Below, piece after piece: positions 32,203 to 33,792 of a DNA stretch of 33,792 nt. The translations under genes and the position numbers were made by a program. The first letter of the stretch is position 1, and each line of letters opens with the position of its first letter. Origin of the DNA: Chromera velia (Eukaryota; Sar; Chromeraceae); contig JAHBMJ010005724.1 of assembly GCA_018398765.1 (NCBI GenBank), positions 1-33,792 of the forward strand, in the 5' to 3' direction. The notes under the pieces are model-generated. The model ran no database searches. It was not told the origin of the DNA and saw only the letters and a program-made list of their open reading frames with translations.

Positions 32203-33543
32203 CTATGCCAAAAAGTGCAGCGTTGTTCTGTTTCCGCTTTCATCGCCCTCCGCCTCCTCCCTTTTCCTCTTCTTTCTCTTCTTTTTCTTGTCCCCGCTAC
32301 AATTCAACCATGGCCCTTCGGACGGATCACACACGCAAGGCCTGTCCCCTCGCCAACCAGAACGAAATCTCCAAGCGTCCCTCTCCGCAAAACAACCACT
32401 GACAGAACCATTGACTTCCCCTCCTCTCCGGTTCCCACCCGTTCCCTGTTGACTCAAGAGGACAATTTCGTACTTAAATATTCCGTCCTCCTCATCCATC
32501 CGAGTGAACTGTACACTGTCGTACCCCTCTGAATGCTCCAAAGTGGCGTTCCAAAACCATTCCGGAGTCCAGAGGTAAGACTCCTCTGCTGGGTCCTTCC
32601 AGGCTCTCCAGCTGTCTACATGGGAAGCGAAGGCTATCGTTCTTCCCAGATCTAGCCAGATACCGCTCCCCTTGGAGTAGAAGAACCACATACCCACGCC
32701 CTCAGGGTCCCCGCCCTCGTGTGAGACCTCAACAAGGGTACCTGAAGGGAAACCTCCTTCGAGTTGGAAACCAATTCCGGGAAGGTCGAGGTCTTCATGA
32801 CCTTCCGTCTTGTTGCCTTGAACATTCAAGACAGGCCAGATTGACCGCCGTAGGTCACTGGGCCACTTCCACGTACCCATTCTGTAGACCTCACCATAGA
32901 GAAGAGGTTTGCAACTCGGGTCGGGAGGTTTGTATTCTCGCCATAACCCGTCTGCACTCTGCAAACGCGCGACCTCTTTGGGAAGTTTGCGGAAATTGAA
33001 GTACATCAGCTTTCGCATGTCCAGAGGGAAGTCCAGAGATTCGAGGTCCCCATAGATCTGCTCAAAGTAATCAGACCAAATGGAAGATCTCAACTCGGAT
33101 ACAGATGCAAACACTTCACTTAAATAGTCTTTGTGAGATACCACCGGTTTCGCCGATTGTTCGTCTGTGCACATTTTAAAGCTTGAACAGACTTTCCAAC
33201 GATAGCGAAACCAAAAGGCGATAGAGGAAAAGAGAACGCCTAAGATAAAACTTGACAAAAGGGGGAGAGCGCGCAGAAGACAAGTACATCGTCTCTGCGG
33301 CGTCTCCCTCTGCCCCCTTTCTTGAAGTCTCTGTGCACTTCTGCCTGCGTCTCCGTCCTCCTCCCTCTTCATTGATGGCTGGGTCAAGACAGAAGCAGAG
33401 CCACACGTCAGTGAAGATTCAGTGTGGCTTGCTACATCCGCAAAATCTGTGTCAGTTTCCCAAGTCATGCAGTTAATTGGAAACGAGAAGTTCGAGCTCG
33501 AACGGCATATATATATGCATGATGGGTGAACACATGCATGCAT
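32203..33543 (-). CDS. Single-exon type II membrane protein of unknown family
   Basis: An uninterrupted frame of 446 residues from the first ATG. I prefer Met26 (codon at 33468) as the start, because a TATATATATG stretch at about 33507-33516 would then lie about 40 bases upstream and could be a core promoter. One strong membrane segment (about residues 88-112, LLSSFILGVLFSSIAFWF) follows a basic, Arg-rich stretch, which suits a signal anchor with the C-terminal domain in the lumen or outside. That domain has several N-glycosylation sequons (NKT, NAT, NGS, NCS, NRT) and repeated Trp/Gly motifs (YRMGTWKWP; MWFFYSKGSGIWLDLGRTIAF), with the look of a glycan-active or secreted-domain protein; I do not recognise the family. 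A KKKKRKKRKREE basic stretch lies near the C-terminus. It has no introns, unlike most neighbours. Confidence 0.75.
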   Translation of the reverse strand: MHACVHPSCIYICRSSSNFSFPINCMTWETDTDFADVASHTESSLTCGSASVLTQPSMKREEDGDAGRSAQRLQERGQRETPQRRCTCLLRALPLLSSFILGVLFSSIAFWFRYRWKVCSSFKMCTDEQSAKPVVSHKDYLSEVFASVSELRSSIWSDYFEQIYGDLESLDFPLDMRKLMYFNFRKLPKEVARLQSADGLWREYKPPDPSCKPLLYGEVYRMGTWKWPSDLRRSIWPVLNVQGNKTEGHEDLDLPGIGFQLEGGFPSGTLVEVSHEGGDPEGVGMWFFYSKGSGIWLDLGRTIAFASHVDSWRAWKDPAEESYLWTPEWFWNATLEHSEGYDSVQFTRMDEEDGIFKYEIVLLSQQGTGGNRRGGEVNGSVSGCFAERDAWRFRSGWRGDRPCVCDPSEGPWLNCSGDKKKKRKKRKREEAEGDESGNRTTLHFLA

Positions 33544-33792
33544 GAATTAATGTATGCACGCATTTTTTTTTTTTTTGAAATTATATAATTTTATTTTGTT
33601 TTATTTTAAATTTTAACATTTTCTTTTTTTTTATAAGAATTATAAAAATTTTTAACATGCATGCATGCACGTCTTCATTTTCATCTGACGCAAGCAAGCT
33701 TGCGAACGGCCCCGGAAAGCAAGAAAAATGAGAACTTCACGATTGACGCACGCCGGCCAGCCGATCGGGCAGTCGCGCCGACCCCCCCCCCC
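33544..33792. other. Upstream AT-rich/homopolymer stretch at window edge
   Basis: TGCATGCA octamers (33535-33542 and 33658-33665) flank poly-T and AT-rich sequence (33564-33650), followed by a GC-rich end and a run of 11 C's at the window edge, which could be a sequencing gap boundary. No gene is visible. Confidence 0.5.

Noticed and set aside
1-33792. tRNA, rRNA or viral/transposase genes
   Set aside because: I saw no cloverleaf with box A/B, no rRNA-like conserved blocks, and no reverse transcriptase, integrase or transposase motifs on either strand; small ncRNAs cannot be excluded by eye.

Overview
The window looks like nuclear DNA of a unicellular eukaryotic alga of the alveolate/chromerid kind. 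I infer this from genes broken by many spliceosomal introns (phase-consistent GT...AG junctions can be followed by hand), membrane-bound hybrid histidine kinases, repeated TGCATGCA octamers, dense (CT)n/(GT)n microsatellites, and coding DNA near 50% GC separated by AT-rich islands. Chromera velia is my best guess (moderate; codon bias and synteny were not tested). There are no bacterial operons, rRNA, tRNA or CRISPR arrays, and no intact transposon that I can see.

Layout, left to right. (1) 1-1540, minus: 5' half of a multi-pass membrane histidine kinase (HK1), cut by the window edge. (2) 2243-3679, plus: single-exon Nudix hydrolase with a C-terminal membrane/basic extension. (3) 5612-8763, minus: six-exon TsaA/TRMO-type tRNA methyltransferase. 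(4) 9447-11541, plus: three-exon 2OG-Fe(II) dioxygenase with an N-terminal acylation signal and repeated R-R-x-S motifs. (5) 13242-16619, minus: seven-exon coiled-coil/leucine-rich-repeat protein ending in poly-lysine. (6) 17348-21426, plus: three-exon complete hybrid histidine kinase (HK2: membrane region, HisKA, HATPase, receiver). (7) 22577-31146, plus: thirteen-exon, about 1334-residue acidic/low-complexity protein of unknown function. (8) 32203-33543, minus: single-exon type II membrane protein of unknown family.

Genes alternate strand almost perfectly, giving divergent pairs (HK1/Nudix, TRMO/dioxygenase, LRR/HK2) and convergent pairs (Nudix/TRMO, dioxygenase/LRR, unknown/type II). The four AT-rich islands all lie at 3' ends; the divergent promoters are not AT-rich. 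All the long dinucleotide microsatellites fall inside inferred introns. About half of the inferred 5' splice sites read GTCAG instead of GTRAG, and nearly all 3' sites end in CAG, usually GCAG.

Nothing suggests that the eight genes form one pathway. The signalling theme (two related membrane histidine kinases 16 kb apart, and a probably membrane-anchored dioxygenase with four PKA-like sites) is the most interesting functional content. Exon structures were assembled by eye from reading-frame phase and family conservation; each is a model and no transcript data were used.
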